Shown one piece after another: positions 1-9,252 of a stretch of 64,000 nucleotides of DNA; within the stretch, counting starts at the first letter, position 1, and each line of letters opens with the position of its first letter. Source of the DNA: Nitrobacter vulgaris. Its GTDB lineage: Bacteria; Pseudomonadota; Alphaproteobacteria; Rhizobiales; Xanthobacteraceae. Both the position numbers and the translations under genes were made by a program. The stretch is taken from the NCBI RefSeq assembly GCF_031453995.1, contig NZ_JAVDPZ010000008.1, forward strand, positions 81,731 through 145,730, in the 5' to 3' direction. A model generated the notes under the pieces. That model made no database searches. It was not told the DNA's origin and was given only the letters and a program-made list of their open reading frames with translations.

Positions 1-1133
1 GCCCGCGACATGTCAGGAGCAGTCCGCAGGATGGTGCGGATGTCGTCTCGTGCCGGGCTGTCGGATGTAAATGCGGCGACGGCATCGAGCCGCCGTGTAA
101 TCGCGGTCGTGTCGGTTAGCGGGGCCGCCAGCCGTTGTGCCAGGAGGCGCGATCCCGCCGCCGTCATTGTGAGATCAATGGCGTCGAGCAGCGAACCGCG
201 CCGTTCGCCGGCGAGCGTGCGCGTCAGTTCGAGGTTGGCGCGGGTGGCGGGATCGACGGCCATGGTGCTGCCGGACGCCTCGCGTGATGGCGGCGAGAGC
301 GGTGGCCGTTGGCTAATCTGAGTGCGATCGATGTAGGTGACGGCGGCGGCGGCCGCGGTCGCTTCCAGCCGTGACATGGCGCTGAGGCCATCCATGGTGG
401 CGACCGCGAAATAATCGCACAGTCGACGTTCGGCGGTCGCGCTGTCGAACACGTCGCGGGTCAACGGCGTCACCGACGGCAATTCGCGCAGCAGGGCGCG
501 CAAGTCCGGATCGCCATGAAGTGCGTCGGATACGATCACCTCGTTGGGATTGATGCGCGCGAGCGTCGCCCCGAGTTCACCCGCCCCGCATTCGGTGACC
601 ATGAACTCGGCGGTCGAGATGTCGATCCAGGCCAGTGCGAAGCGATCGCCCCCGGAGGACGCTTGCGCCCTCGCCAATGCCAGCAGGTAATTGTTGGCCT
701 TGGCGTCGAGCAGCGTGTCTTCGGTCAGCGTTCCCGGCGTGACGAGCCGGACCACGTCGCGGCGAACCACGCTCTTGTTGCCGCGCTTGCGCGCTGCAGA
801 CGGATCCTCCGTCTGCTCGCACACTGCGACGCGGTGGCCGGCTGCGATCAGCCGGTGCAGGTAATCGTCGGAGCGTTCGACCGGAACGCCGCACATCGGA
901 ATATCCGCGCCCTGATGCTTGCCGCGTTTGGTCAGGGTGATGCCGAGCGCGCGCGAGGCGATTTCGGCATCCTCGAAGAACAGCTCGTAGAAATCGCCCA
1001 TTCGGTAGAACAGCAAGAGGCCGGGATTGGCCGCTTTTATTTCAAGGTACTGTTCCATCATCGGCGTAACCCGCGTCGCCTCAACAGGGGCGGCCGGGTT
1101 CGGTGATGGCGGCATGGTGCGCTGGATCGTCAT
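1..1133 (-). CDS. mutS: DNA mismatch repair protein MutS, N-terminal part (cut by window edge)
   Basis: MutS recognises mismatched bases in DNA and starts methyl-directed mismatch repair as an ATP-driven clamp. The frame is open from the ATG at 1133 to the left edge, giving about 377 of the usual ~900 residues. The mismatch-reading Phe-x-Glu motif is visible as FYE at residues 48-50 within RMGDFYELFFED, followed by the connector domain (for example RFALAWIDISTAEF) and the beginning of the lever domain (LELTRTLAGERRGSLLDAID). The ATPase domain lies outside the window. The N-terminal extension before MMEQYLEIK is Pro/Ala-rich, as I recall for relatives. The identification is firm; the exact start could also be the second Met at residue 7. 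Confidence 0.95.
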   Translation of the reverse strand, partial: MTIQRTMPPSPNPAAPVEATRVTPMMEQYLEIKAANPGLLLFYRMGDFYELFFEDAEIASRALGITLTKRGKHQGADIPMCGVPVERSDDYLHRLIAAGHRVAVCEQTEDPSAARKRGNKSVVRRDVVRLVTPGTLTEDTLLDAKANNYLLALARAQASSGGDRFALAWIDISTAEFMVTECGAGELGATLARINPNEVIVSDALHGDPDLRALLRELPSVTPLTRDVFDSATAERRLCDYFAVATMDGLSAMSRLEATAAAAAVTYIDRTQISQRPPLSPPSREASGSTMAVDPATRANLELTRTLAGERRGSLLDAIDLTMTAAGSRLLAQRLAAPLTDTTAITRRLDAVAAFTSDSPARDDIRTILRTAPDMSR

Positions 1134-1229
1134 GGCGGCGAAGCTACAAAGTTTCGCCGCCGGCTCCTACGGCATTGCGGCGGTCGTGCGCCTTTTCCAC
1201 GCATCGCTTCGCGTTTAATAGCTCTTGGA

Positions 1230-2102
1230 TCAGGGCACGATTGCCCATGCCCCCACAAGCCGCGGGTAGAAAACGCAATATTCGTCGGAAGCGGCCTCCT
1301 GCAAAAGCCGCTGGCGTAGCGTATCGATTTCCACGGTTTTCTCGGTCGCTATTCCCAGCTTCACGATCGCCGGCAGCAGGCTGCGCACAGAGTCGACCAG
1401 GAAGTCTATCCCCGCCTCGTCGTCAGCGGTCGTTATCCGGGTGAGCCCAGCCATCTGCGGTGTCAAACCTGCGGCACGGAACGTACTGAACAGCGCTACC
1501 CCCATATCGAGCTGGCGCCCGCTCCGGCGATAAACCTCACCCACCCAGCCGATACACTGTTGGAAAAATGTCAACGGCGGGTGGACCGCTGCCGTACTCA
1601 GATCAAATTCAATAAACGACAAGATCGCGCCCGTCCGCAACCGGTTCCGCAGTCCGCTCAGCGCCTCCGCTGGGTTCGCAAGATGGATAAGGATGAATCG
1701 GCCTATGACCGCATCGAACTGAGAACAGTCTTCAAGGCTTTCGAGCGTCCCCGGCGAAAAACTTGCCCAAGGCTTGCCGTCGGCATCAAGTCGCATCCGC
1801 GCAATCGCGAGCGCCTCGGCAGCCGGATCGATTCCCTTTACGGTTCCCTCTTGGGAAACAAGGTCTGCAGCAATCAGGGAAACATCGCCAACGCCGCAAC
1901 CAATATCAAGAACGTGCATCGCCTTTTTCAAGCCGGCGCGCACGAGAAGATCACGCGTGAGATCGGAGAATAACGCTCCCTGGCGGCGAAGCCTCTCAAG
2001 TTCTCGGTCGGAATGGCCCAACACATAATCCGTGCGGATCTTGCCATCCTGATCTTCGACCGCTGCAGTGCTGGCTTCGGAAGGAGGTGCCGAACAACTC
2101 AC
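1230..2102 (-). CDS. class I SAM-dependent methyltransferase
   Basis: A 290-residue soluble protein with a Rossmann-type methyltransferase fold. Motif I, LDIGCGVGDVS, lies at residues 65-75 and is followed by an acidic strand end (VKGIDPAAEAL) expected to bind the ribose of S-adenosylmethionine. The post-I region FDAVIGRFILIHLANP fits motif IV and the following helix. The start is GTG at 2102, supported by an AGGAG about 7 bases upstream. It is transcribed divergently from the hydrolase at 2171, with only 68 bases between them, so the two may share a regulatory region. The substrate cannot be told. UbiE-like and small-molecule methyltransferases are all possible. Confidence 0.8.
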   Translation of the reverse strand: MSCSAPPSEASTAAVEDQDGKIRTDYVLGHSDRELERLRRQGALFSDLTRDLLVRAGLKKAMHVLDIGCGVGDVSLIAADLVSQEGTVKGIDPAAEALAIARMRLDADGKPWASFSPGTLESLEDCSQFDAVIGRFILIHLANPAEALSGLRNRLRTGAILSFIEFDLSTAAVHPPLTFFQQCIGWVGEVYRRSGRQLDMGVALFSTFRAAGLTPQMAGLTRITTADDEAGIDFLVDSVRSLLPAIVKLGIATEKTVEIDTLRQRLLQEAASDEYCVFYPRLVGAWAIVP

Positions 2103-2170
2103 AAATGTCTCCTAAATCTTTAACACCTCTTGCGTCTTATCGTGCCTAAGCTGGGAACAGAGGTAGGGCG

Positions 2171-3031
2171 ATGTTGTCGCGCACGATCAGTACATCGCAA
2201 GGGCAAATGGCGTTCCTGGAAAATTCAGGGAGCGGCACGCCTGTTGTTTTTATACATGGGAATTCGACCTGTCGTGACGTATTTCGGCATCAATTCGAAA
2301 CAACGTGGGCGACGACACAGCACATCATCGCGATCGATCTTCTCGGGCACGGGCAATCGGATGACGCGCTGGAGCCGCAACAAGCTTACACCATTCCCGG
2401 TTATGCTGCCACGCTGATCGAGGCTTTACGATCATTGAATATCACGCGCGCGGCGCTTGTTGGCTGGTCGCTGGGTGGGCACATCAGCCTCGAAATGGTC
2501 GGGCAGGGATTCGAAGCTTCCGGTGTTATGCTGGTCGGAGCGCCGCCCATCAGGCGCGGTATTCTGGGAATGGTCCGCGGCTTTCGAATCCAGCGCGATC
2601 TGCTGCTCGCAACAAAAAGCGTTCTGAATGCGCACGAGATCAGCCGATTCGCGCGTGTCTGCGTCGGGGAGAAGCACGCGGCGCGGTTCCACGACACAAT
2701 CGCTCGCACGGACGGTCGCGCACGTCAGATCCTGGGCCGTGGGTTGATAGCTGGGCTAGGCGTCGATCAACGCTGGATCGTCGAAAAGCTGTCAACACCG
2801 ATTGCCGCCGTCAACGGTTCTGAGGAGCCGTTTGCACGCCTCGACTACGTGGCAAGCATCTCCTACAGGTCACTTTGGGACCATTCCTGCCATATCATCG
2901 ACGGTGTCGGCCACGCGCCCTTTCTCGAAGCGCCCGAGCGGTTCAATCCGCTGCTATTCCGCTTTCTGAGCGACATCAATTTCAGCCGCATCGACAATAC
3001 AACACAGCAACAAAGCTGTAGCGATGCTTGA
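2171..3031 (+). CDS. alpha/beta hydrolase fold protein
   Basis: A 286-residue alpha/beta hydrolase. The oxyanion-hole motif HGNS is at residues 29-32, the nucleophile elbow GWSLGG places the catalytic serine at residue 100, and GVGHAPFLEAPERF supplies the catalytic histidine at about residue 248. The acid residue is not certain. There is no signal peptide, so it is probably cytoplasmic. The ATG at 2171 has a weak purine-rich ribosome site (GAGGTAGGG). The substrate is unknown; esterase, lactonase or C-C hydrolase activity are all possible. The divergent methyltransferase may belong to the same small metabolic function. Both lie between mutS and zur and may be an insertion. Confidence 0.8.
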   Translation: MLSRTISTSQGQMAFLENSGSGTPVVFIHGNSTCRDVFRHQFETTWATTQHIIAIDLLGHGQSDDALEPQQAYTIPGYAATLIEALRSLNITRAALVGWSLGGHISLEMVGQGFEASGVMLVGAPPIRRGILGMVRGFRIQRDLLLATKSVLNAHEISRFARVCVGEKHAARFHDTIARTDGRARQILGRGLIAGLGVDQRWIVEKLSTPIAAVNGSEEPFARLDYVASISYRSLWDHSCHIIDGVGHAPFLEAPERFNPLLFRFLSDINFSRIDNTTQQQSCSDA

Positions 3032-3059
3032 GCGCGGCACGCCAAGCATCCCGAGAGCC

Positions 3060-3237
3060 TGAACCCGGCAAGTCCCTCAGGCCGTCCTTCATGCATTCGA
3101 TAGGTCGGTGAACAGGCCTTTATTAAAAGGCTGGCGCAGGACGATGTGCTTTCAGATGCGTCGCATCGATCGCGCCAGCGCAGACCGTTTTTGATGACGA
3201 AGACGATGCCGCTGATCGCCCCGTCGATCGTCACTCC
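3060..3237 (-). pseudogene. decayed IS5-family (IS427-like) transposase fragment
   Basis: Read on the minus strand, a short stretch encodes ISGIVFVIKNGLRWRD, typical of the N-terminal part of IS5/IS427-group transposases. It joins directly, through GCGATCGATGC and a frame change, to IDATHLKAHR, the catalytic-Asp block that normally lies some 50-60 residues further on. A second frame slip separates an upstream DDRR from ISGIV, and stop codons follow KAHRPAPAF. The open frame covering it is therefore a chimera of real frames and not a gene. No terminal inverted repeats were seen. This is an old insertion-sequence relic with an internal deletion. Confidence 0.65.
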
Positions 3238-3366
3238 TCGCAGTTCCGCACGGCAGCGGCTCGGCCTGGTCCATTATGCTGCATTGCAACACGAACCAAA
3301 ATTTGTCGGGTGATGATGCTGAAGGGGGAGCAGAACCGGCTTAAACGGGTTAGATGAGTGAATCGA

Positions 3367-3858
3367 ATGACCGCGACGAGACCGACATTCCCCGTTCCGG
3401 GGCACGACCATGACCGCTGCGCCGCGGAGGCGATCAGCCACGCGGAGCAAATCTGCGCGCGGCGTGCCCAGAAATTCACGCCTATCCGTCGCCAAGTGCT
3501 GCAGGCGCTGCTGTCGAGCCATCGGCCGCTCGGCGCCTATGAAGTGATAGAGGAACTGGCAAAGTCGATGCCGCGTCCCGCGCCGATCACGGTCTACCGC
3601 GCGCTGGATTTTTTGATAGGAAACGGCCTGGTTCACCGTATCGAAAGCCGTAATGCGTTCCTGGCCTGCGGGCATGACCACGATGAGAGCGCGATGGTGG
3701 CGTTTTTGATCTGCGAGCAGTGCGGCTCGGTCGGCGAAATTCCCGCAAGCCGCGTGGCGCAGAGTCTGAGCGATGCAGCCCGCACCACGGGGTTCACGCC
3801 GAAGCTGTCCGTGGTTGAAATTACCGGCACCTGCGCCCATTGCCAGAACGCGCCGTAG
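3367..3858 (+). CDS. zur: Fur-family zinc uptake regulator (Zur-like)
   Basis: A Fur-superfamily metalloregulator of about 163 residues, expected to repress zinc-uptake genes when zinc is bound. The winged-helix part is seen in KFTPIRRQVLQALLSS and the recognition region PRPAPITVYRALDFL. The structural zinc cysteines are CEQC and the C-terminal CAHC, and the middle holds the metal-binding stretch CGHDHDES. The N-terminal HDHDRC and overall pattern match alphaproteobacterial Zur better than Fur or Irr, but the subfamily is inferred from memory of these proteins. The start may be ATG 3367 or the in-frame GTG at 3358. No zinc-uptake genes adjoin it. Confidence 0.75.
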   Translation: MTATRPTFPVPGHDHDRCAAEAISHAEQICARRAQKFTPIRRQVLQALLSSHRPLGAYEVIEELAKSMPRPAPITVYRALDFLIGNGLVHRIESRNAFLACGHDHDESAMVAFLICEQCGSVGEIPASRVAQSLSDAARTTGFTPKLSVVEITGTCAHCQNAP

Positions 3859-4203
3859 TTCTTGCGATTGGGCTCTTGCCGGGGCTACGAGGCACGAGGG
3901 TTCTTGACGGTGGATGCTTCATGACCTTGACAGGAGACACTCGTCGTCAACTCGCGGCAATGAATGAAGTGACCATCCGTATATTTTTCGTAAATTTTTC
4001 AGTGGTTTAAATGCTTGCCAGCGAATTGTCGGCTTATGGGTTCATAAGTTCTTTGTTTTGGTGTGGGACTGGCTATCTCATGCCGGGGATGCGGCTTTCG
4101 GGCATCGCGGCGTTGTTAAGCAATGCCTGCCTGGCTCGAAACAGCTCTCTCACCCTTCATTGATCCGTTGCTGGATGTTACGAAAACCTGATATTTGAGC
4201 CCC
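3859..4203. other. intergenic region without a recognisable gene
   Basis: About 345 bases between zur and ispG. It is AT-richer than its surroundings around 3980-4060, which fits a promoter for ispG. I see no coding frame, RNA gene or clear inverted repeat. Confidence 0.5.
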
Positions 4204-5496
4204 ATGAACAAGTTCGAAAGTCCGTCGGATATCGACGTCGCAGGCCCAAGCCCGCGGCACACAACCACGCAAGTGATGGTCGGCAATGTCGCCGTCGGCG
4301 GTGGCGCGCCGATCGTGGTGCAATCGATGACCAACACCGACACCGCCGATGTCGAGGGCACGATCGCTCAGGTCGCAGCCTTGTCGCGCGCCGGCTCGGA
4401 AATGGTCCGCATCACGGTGGATCGCGACGAGGCCGCCGCCGCCGTGCCGTATATCCGCGACGGCTTGCGCAAGCGCGGCATCACCACGCCGCTGATCGGC
4501 GATTTCCACTATATCGGCCACAAGCTGCTGGCCGAACATCCAGCCTGCGCGGAAGCGCTCGACAAGTATCGCATCAATCCGGGCAACGTCGGCTTCAAGA
4601 ACAAGCGCGACAGCCAGTTCACCGACATCGTCGAAATGGCGATCAAGTACGGCAAGGCGGTGCGGATCGGCGCCAACTGGGGCTCGCTCGATCAGGAGCT
4701 GCTTACCAAGCTGATGGAAGAGAACGCCAATTCGGCGGCGCCGCGCGATGCCCGGGCGGTGACGCGCGAGGCGATGGTGCAGTCGGCGCTGTTGTCGGCG
4801 AAGCGCGCCGAGGAGATCGGCCTGCCGAAGAACAAAATGGTTCTGTCGGCGAAGGTCTCGGCGGTGCAGGATCTAATCGCCGTCTATCAGACGCTGGCGT
4901 CGCGGTCGGACTACGCGATCCATCTCGGCCTCACCGAAGCCGGCATGGGCTCGAAAGGCATCGTCGCCTCAAGCGCCGCGCTTGGCATTCTGCTCCAGCA
5001 AGGCATCGGCGATACCATCCGCATCTCGCTGACGCCCGAGCCCGGCGGCGACCGCACGCTGGAAGTTCAGGTCGCGCAGGAACTGTTGCAGACCATGGGC
5101 TTCCGGACCTTCGTGCCGCTGGTCGCGGCATGTCCCGGCTGCGGGCGCACCACCTCGACCACGTTCCAGGAACTGGCGCGATCGATCCAGGACTTCATCC
5201 GCGACGAGATGCCGAACTGGAAGGCGCAGTATCCCGGTGTGGAGCAGCTCAACGTCGCGGTCATGGGCTGCATCGTCAATGGCCCCGGCGAATCGAAGCA
5301 CGCCGATATCGGCATCTCGTTGCCCGGCACCGGCGAGGCGCCGGCGGCGCCCGTCTTCGTCGACGGCAAGAAGTTCAAGACCTTGCGCGGGCCGGCGATC
5401 GCGCAGGACTTCAAGGCGCTGGTGATCGATTACATCGAGCAGCGATATGGTAACGGCGCCAAGGCGCGGGCCGAAGCGGTGAGCGCGGCGGAGTGA
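4204..5496 (+). CDS. ispG: 4-hydroxy-3-methylbut-2-en-1-yl diphosphate synthase (flavodoxin)
   Basis: IspG (GcpE) carries out the penultimate step of the MEP pathway, reductively opening the cyclic diphosphate MEcPP to HMBPP with a [4Fe-4S] cluster. The 430-residue protein has the N-terminal TIM-barrel signature (PIVVQSMTNTDTADV) and the C-terminal cluster-binding motifs CPGCGRTT and CIVNGPGE. In-frame TTG at 4195 precedes the ATG at 4204; I chose the ATG. Length and motifs are normal for the proteobacterial single-insert form. The product feeds isoprenoid synthesis, as does the farnesyl diphosphate synthase 3 kb away, though they are not in one operon. A hairpin lies just downstream. Confidence 0.96.
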   Translation: MNKFESPSDIDVAGPSPRHTTTQVMVGNVAVGGGAPIVVQSMTNTDTADVEGTIAQVAALSRAGSEMVRITVDRDEAAAAVPYIRDGLRKRGITTPLIGDFHYIGHKLLAEHPACAEALDKYRINPGNVGFKNKRDSQFTDIVEMAIKYGKAVRIGANWGSLDQELLTKLMEENANSAAPRDARAVTREAMVQSALLSAKRAEEIGLPKNKMVLSAKVSAVQDLIAVYQTLASRSDYAIHLGLTEAGMGSKGIVASSAALGILLQQGIGDTIRISLTPEPGGDRTLEVQVAQELLQTMGFRTFVPLVAACPGCGRTTSTTFQELARSIQDFIRDEMPNWKAQYPGVEQLNVAVMGCIVNGPGESKHADIGISLPGTGEAPAAPVFVDGKKFKTLRGPAIAQDFKALVIDYIEQRYGNGAKARAEAVSAAE

Positions 5497-5520
5497 GGCC
5501 GTCTCCTGAATCGCGTGAGA

Positions 5521-5552
5521 TCAATATGCCGGCTTCTCAGCCGTCATATTGA
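5521..5552. terminator. hairpin between convergent ispG and antiporter gene
   Basis: TCAATATG (5521-5528) pairs with CATATTGA (5545-5552) and CGGCT (5530-5534) with AGCCG (5539-5543) around a TCTC loop, with one mismatched pair. It sits between two genes that end toward each other. There is no T-run, so a classic Rho-independent terminator is not certain; it could act on both strands. Confidence 0.5.
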
Positions 5553-5572
5553 CGGAGCGCTCGTCGTATTCC

Positions 5573-7180
5573 TCACAGCGGCGTATTCTTTTCCCGGTTG
5601 TTGACAACCGCTTCTTCGAGGTCGAGATCGCGTTCGATCCGGCGGCGGGTTTCGTCGGTGATCTTGCCTTCACGCAGCAGCCTGTGCAGATGCGTGCGCT
5701 CGATGGTGATGATTTCTCGCACCATGGATGCTCCCTTCGTCGCCGGCGAATGTTCGTCGCCCTCGCGCGGCGGATCGGGCAACGCCCGTATCCGGGTTTC
5801 GTGCCGTGCCTCGAGAAACCTGGCGAGGCCTTCGGGCAGCTTGCGTTCGGCGATGATGGTGTCGAGGGCGCCCCGCGTGGCCTCGATAATGCTGCGCCGC
5901 GCCGTGATCTCGGCTTCGCGTTCATTCAGTGCTTCACGGTGGCCGTGCTGCGAAACGCCGAGCAGGTTGACGACAGGCGGTAGCGTCAGACCGATGCCGA
6001 ACAGCGTCGCGAAGATGACGCCGAAGCTCGTCAGCTGAATGAGGTCGCGGTAGGGAAACGGCTCGCCGTCCGGAAGCGTCAGCGGCAAAGCGAGAGCGAC
6101 CGCGAGCGACACCGCGCCGCGAATGCCGGTGAAGCCGATGACGGCGACATAGCGCCACGGCGGCGTCGGATCGCGCCGCCTGACCCGCGCGCTTAGGATG
6201 CGGGTCAGGTAGGTGGCCGGAAACACCCAGATGAATCGCGCAGCGATCACGATGGCCGAGGTCAATGCGATCGCGACTAGCACCTGGCTGACCGGAACCG
6301 CCTTGGCCTTCTCCATCAGCACCCGGACTTCGAATCCCATCAGCAGGAACAGCACGCCCTCGATCAGCCAGATGGCAAGATCCCAGAAGAAGATGCCCTG
6401 AAGCCGCGTTGCCGCCGAGATCAGCAGCGGTCCATTCCAGCTCACGTAAAGTCCCGCGGCGACGGTGGCGATGACGCCGGAGCCGCCGAGATGTTCGGGA
6501 ACCCAATAGGCGAGATAAGGCGTCAGCAACGACAGCAGGATTTCCACCCGCGCGTCATGGGCCCACTGGCGCAGCCGCAGGCTGAGCCAGCCGACAATGA
6601 TGCCGAACGCGATTTCGCCGAGCAGGATGAAGATGAACGATCCGGCGGCGGATGGCAGCGAAAACGCGCCGGTCGAGACGGCCAGCACCGCGAAACGATA
6701 AAGAATCAGCGCGGTGGCGTCGTTGGCGAGGCCTTCGCCTTCGAGGATAACGAGAATCCTGTGCGGCAGGTGCAGCCGTTTGGCGATGGCGAGCGGCGCC
6801 ACGACGTCGGGCGGCGAGACGATGGCGCCGAGCACGAAGCCGACGCCCCAGGGCAGCCCGAGCAGCCAGTGCGTTACGGCGGCGACCGTACAGGTTGTGA
6901 AAATGACGCAGCCGATGGCGAGCAGGGCGATCGGCCGCAGGTTGGATTTGAACTCGCGCCAGCTCATGGAAACGCCGGCCGAATAGATCAGCGGCGGCAA
7001 CACCATCAGTAGCACGCTCTCCGGCTGCATTTCGATGGGCGGAAAGCCCGGCACGAAGGCCAGCATGATGCCGACCATTAGAAATACGATGGCCGGCGCC
7101 GTCACCAGCCGCCGTGCCAGCGCGGCCGATGCGGCCATCACGGTAAGAACGAGCAGGGATGTCAGGAAGGTTTCGGTCAT
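5573..7180 (-). CDS. CPA1-family Na+/H+ antiporter
   Basis: A 535-residue inner-membrane cation/proton exchanger of the CPA1 (NhaP/NHE-like) type. About twelve hydrophobic segments fill residues 1-410, followed by a charged cytosolic tail of about 120 residues rich in Glu and Arg. Family motifs include GAIVSPPDVVAP, the EGEGLANDATAL stretch with the Asn-Asp pair of the ion site, and GIRGAVSLAVAL. It probably serves pH and sodium homeostasis. The gene stands alone and is convergent with ispG. The start is the ATG at 7180. Ion preference cannot be deduced. Confidence 0.9.
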   Translation of the reverse strand: MTETFLTSLLVLTVMAASAALARRLVTAPAIVFLMVGIMLAFVPGFPPIEMQPESVLLMVLPPLIYSAGVSMSWREFKSNLRPIALLAIGCVIFTTCTVAAVTHWLLGLPWGVGFVLGAIVSPPDVVAPLAIAKRLHLPHRILVILEGEGLANDATALILYRFAVLAVSTGAFSLPSAAGSFIFILLGEIAFGIIVGWLSLRLRQWAHDARVEILLSLLTPYLAYWVPEHLGGSGVIATVAAGLYVSWNGPLLISAATRLQGIFFWDLAIWLIEGVLFLLMGFEVRVLMEKAKAVPVSQVLVAIALTSAIVIAARFIWVFPATYLTRILSARVRRRDPTPPWRYVAVIGFTGIRGAVSLAVALALPLTLPDGEPFPYRDLIQLTSFGVIFATLFGIGLTLPPVVNLLGVSQHGHREALNEREAEITARRSIIEATRGALDTIIAERKLPEGLARFLEARHETRIRALPDPPREGDEHSPATKGASMVREIITIERTHLHRLLREGKITDETRRRIERDLDLEEAVVNNREKNTPL

Positions 7181-7373
7181 GCCAGCGGAGGGCTCCTGGG
7201 CCGAGAGCGTAATGGACAGAGCTTGACCGCAACCGCAAGGATATTCTGATCGTCCAGCCGCCGGGCGGGATCGCCGGAAACCGCCCGGAAGGAACGATTA
7301 GACGCGCCCCCATGATCTTGCTTGGTGGCGCGGCGATGTCCAGATCTGCAAGTGTTTACCCGCGTGATGCCGG

Positions 7374-8060
7374 TCAGATTGCGCTCGCCGCGATATTGAC
7401 CATCAGCGCCAGCAGCGCGGTGTTGTAGAAGAACGAGATCACGCCATGCGCCGTCGCCGTGCGGCGGATGATCTTGTCGGTAATGCCGACATCGGACACC
7501 TGCGCGGTCATCCCGATGACGAATGAGAAATAGACGAAATCCCAGTAGTCTGCGTCCTCGCGCTGATCGCCGCTCGGAAATTGCAGACCTCCGGGTTTAT
7601 TCCCGCGATAGTATTCGTGCGCGTAATGCAGAGCGAAGGTGGTGTGCACGGCCGCCCAGGACAGCGCGATAGTCAGCATCGCGAGCGTCAGGTCGAGGGC
7701 GCTATGGTTATGCGCGCCAAGCTCGAACACGATCGCTGCAATGCTGGCGAACGCACCGATTGCGGTCATCAGCAAAATCACGAAGCGGCCGTCGTCCTGA
7801 ATCCGGGCATTTCGGCGGATGTGGGTGGCACCGCTGCCGAATACCACGGTGAAGACCAGAAGGAGATAGAACGCGGCGAAGACGTCCCAGCCGATCAGGA
7901 GCCGGGGGACGAGCCGCACATTGTCGGGGATTAGGAAGCTGGCGACAACGCCGATCGCGACGGCGATGAAGGTTCGGCGCCGGGCGTAGATCACGCGCGC
8001 CGGCGCGGGCATTTTCCTGAAGCGAAGCAAGAACGGATCGTCATCGTCCTTGCCTGCCAT
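7374..8060 (-). CDS. DUF1345 family integral membrane protein
   Basis: A 228-residue protein of the DUF1345 family with about five transmembrane segments. Recognisable are the conserved DYWDFVYFSFVIGMTAQVSDVG region and the final hydrophobic helix TALLALMVNIAAS. The ATG at 8060 starts MAGKDDDDPF. Longer in-frame codons upstream run back into the neighbouring prenyl synthase gene and look Arg/Ser-rich and artificial. It lies 7 bases downstream of that gene on the same strand, so they are probably cotranscribed. Function is unknown. Confidence 0.85.
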   Translation of the reverse strand: MAGKDDDDPFLLRFRKMPAPARVIYARRRTFIAVAIGVVASFLIPDNVRLVPRLLIGWDVFAAFYLLLVFTVVFGSGATHIRRNARIQDDGRFVILLMTAIGAFASIAAIVFELGAHNHSALDLTLAMLTIALSWAAVHTTFALHYAHEYYRGNKPGGLQFPSGDQREDADYWDFVYFSFVIGMTAQVSDVGITDKIIRRTATAHGVISFFYNTALLALMVNIAASAI

Positions 8061-8067
8061 GGCGGCT

Positions 8068-8994
8068 TCAGCTCTTGCGATCGGCGACAAAATGCGCGGC
8101 GGCGCGCAGCACGTCGCCGCGTGGACCGAACGCCGACAAAGCCTCATCCGCCTTCGCCAGAAGATCCCGAACGCGTTTCTTGGCGCCGTCGATGCCGAGT
8201 TGGGTGACGAATGTGGTCTTGCCGAGTGCCGCGTCGGCGCCGGCCGGCTTGCCGAGCGCCGCCGCATCGCTTTCGACGTCGAGAAGGTCGTCGGCGATCT
8301 GGAAGGCTTCGCCCAGCGCGCGACCGTAAGCGTCGAGCGCCTGATAATCTTTTTGCGAGGCCTGGCCGAGCAGCGCGCCGGCGATGCAGCCGAAGCGGAG
8401 CAGTGCGCCCGTTTTCATCTGCTGCACGCGCGCCACGTCGACCGGCTCGCGGTCGCCGAAGCGGCCTTCACCGGCGAGATCGAGCAGCTGCCCGCCAACC
8501 ATGCCGCCAATGCCGGCAGCGCGCGCCAGCGCGCGCGTGAGCAACAGGCGAACGGCTGGATCTTTATGGACCTCGTCGCGGGTGATGATGTCGAAGGCAA
8601 GCGTCAGCAGACCGTCTCCGGCGAGGATTGCCGTGGCATCGTCGGTGGTCTTATGCAGAGTTGGCCGCCCCCGGCGCAGGTCGCTGTTGTCCATCGCCGG
8701 CAGGTCGTCATGAATCAGCGAATAACAATGGATGCATTCGAGCGCGGCGCCGGCCAGCAGCGCGGCGTCGCGCGGAACACCGAATACAGCCGAACTTTCG
8801 ACCACGAGAAACGGCCGCAACCGCTTACCGCCGCCGAGTGAGGAATAACGCATGGCGTCCATCAGCCGCTTCGGGCGCGCGATCTCGTCGGGCAGAGGGC
8901 TGTCGGATAGCAATTTTCCCAACAGGGCCTCGGTCTCGTCCGCCGTCGTGTCAAGGCGCTTTGTAAAATCAGCGGATGAAAGTCCTGACGTCAT
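8068..8994 (-). CDS. ispA: farnesyl diphosphate synthase (short-chain polyprenyl synthase)
   Basis: Condenses isopentenyl diphosphate with allylic diphosphates to make farnesyl diphosphate in the cytoplasm. The 308-residue protein carries the first Asp-rich motif DDLPAMD, the GGKRLRP substrate motif and the second Asp-rich motif DDLLD. Chain-length features are those of the IspA class rather than octaprenyl synthases, so FPP or GPP is the likely product. I chose the ATG at 8994, which has GGAG upstream, over a longer form from 9066. The gene is divergent from mtgA. Confidence 0.9.
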   Translation of the reverse strand: MTSGLSSADFTKRLDTTADETEALLGKLLSDSPLPDEIARPKRLMDAMRYSSLGGGKRLRPFLVVESSAVFGVPRDAALLAGAALECIHCYSLIHDDLPAMDNSDLRRGRPTLHKTTDDATAILAGDGLLTLAFDIITRDEVHKDPAVRLLLTRALARAAGIGGMVGGQLLDLAGEGRFGDREPVDVARVQQMKTGALLRFGCIAGALLGQASQKDYQALDAYGRALGEAFQIADDLLDVESDAAALGKPAGADAALGKTTFVTQLGIDGAKKRVRDLLAKADEALSAFGPRGDVLRAAAHFVADRKS

Positions 8995-9252
8995 CAAAAT
9001 GGCTCCAAGAACAGAAAAGGGCACCGAGACTGCAAAGGTTTGGCGAGGTCGATTTTTGCGGGACAATCCTTCATGGTGTCGGCTTCGTCAATTCCGGCCG
9101 ACCGACAATCTGCTGGTCGCGGTGATCCGACTGAAGGAGTTTTCAATGCCTTCTTACGCCGGCTTCGGTGTAATTAACGGTGATTTTGTGAATCTCCTCC
9201 GTCACGGACGAGGTGAACCCGTTCGCCGATCGATTGAAGGCGTTACAGCCTG

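Noticed and set aside
2863..3234. Minus-strand open frame of 123 codons covering the IS relic
   Set aside because: It is a chimera of transposase fragments and out-of-frame sequence, and runs antisense into the hydrolase gene; recorded as a pseudogene instead.
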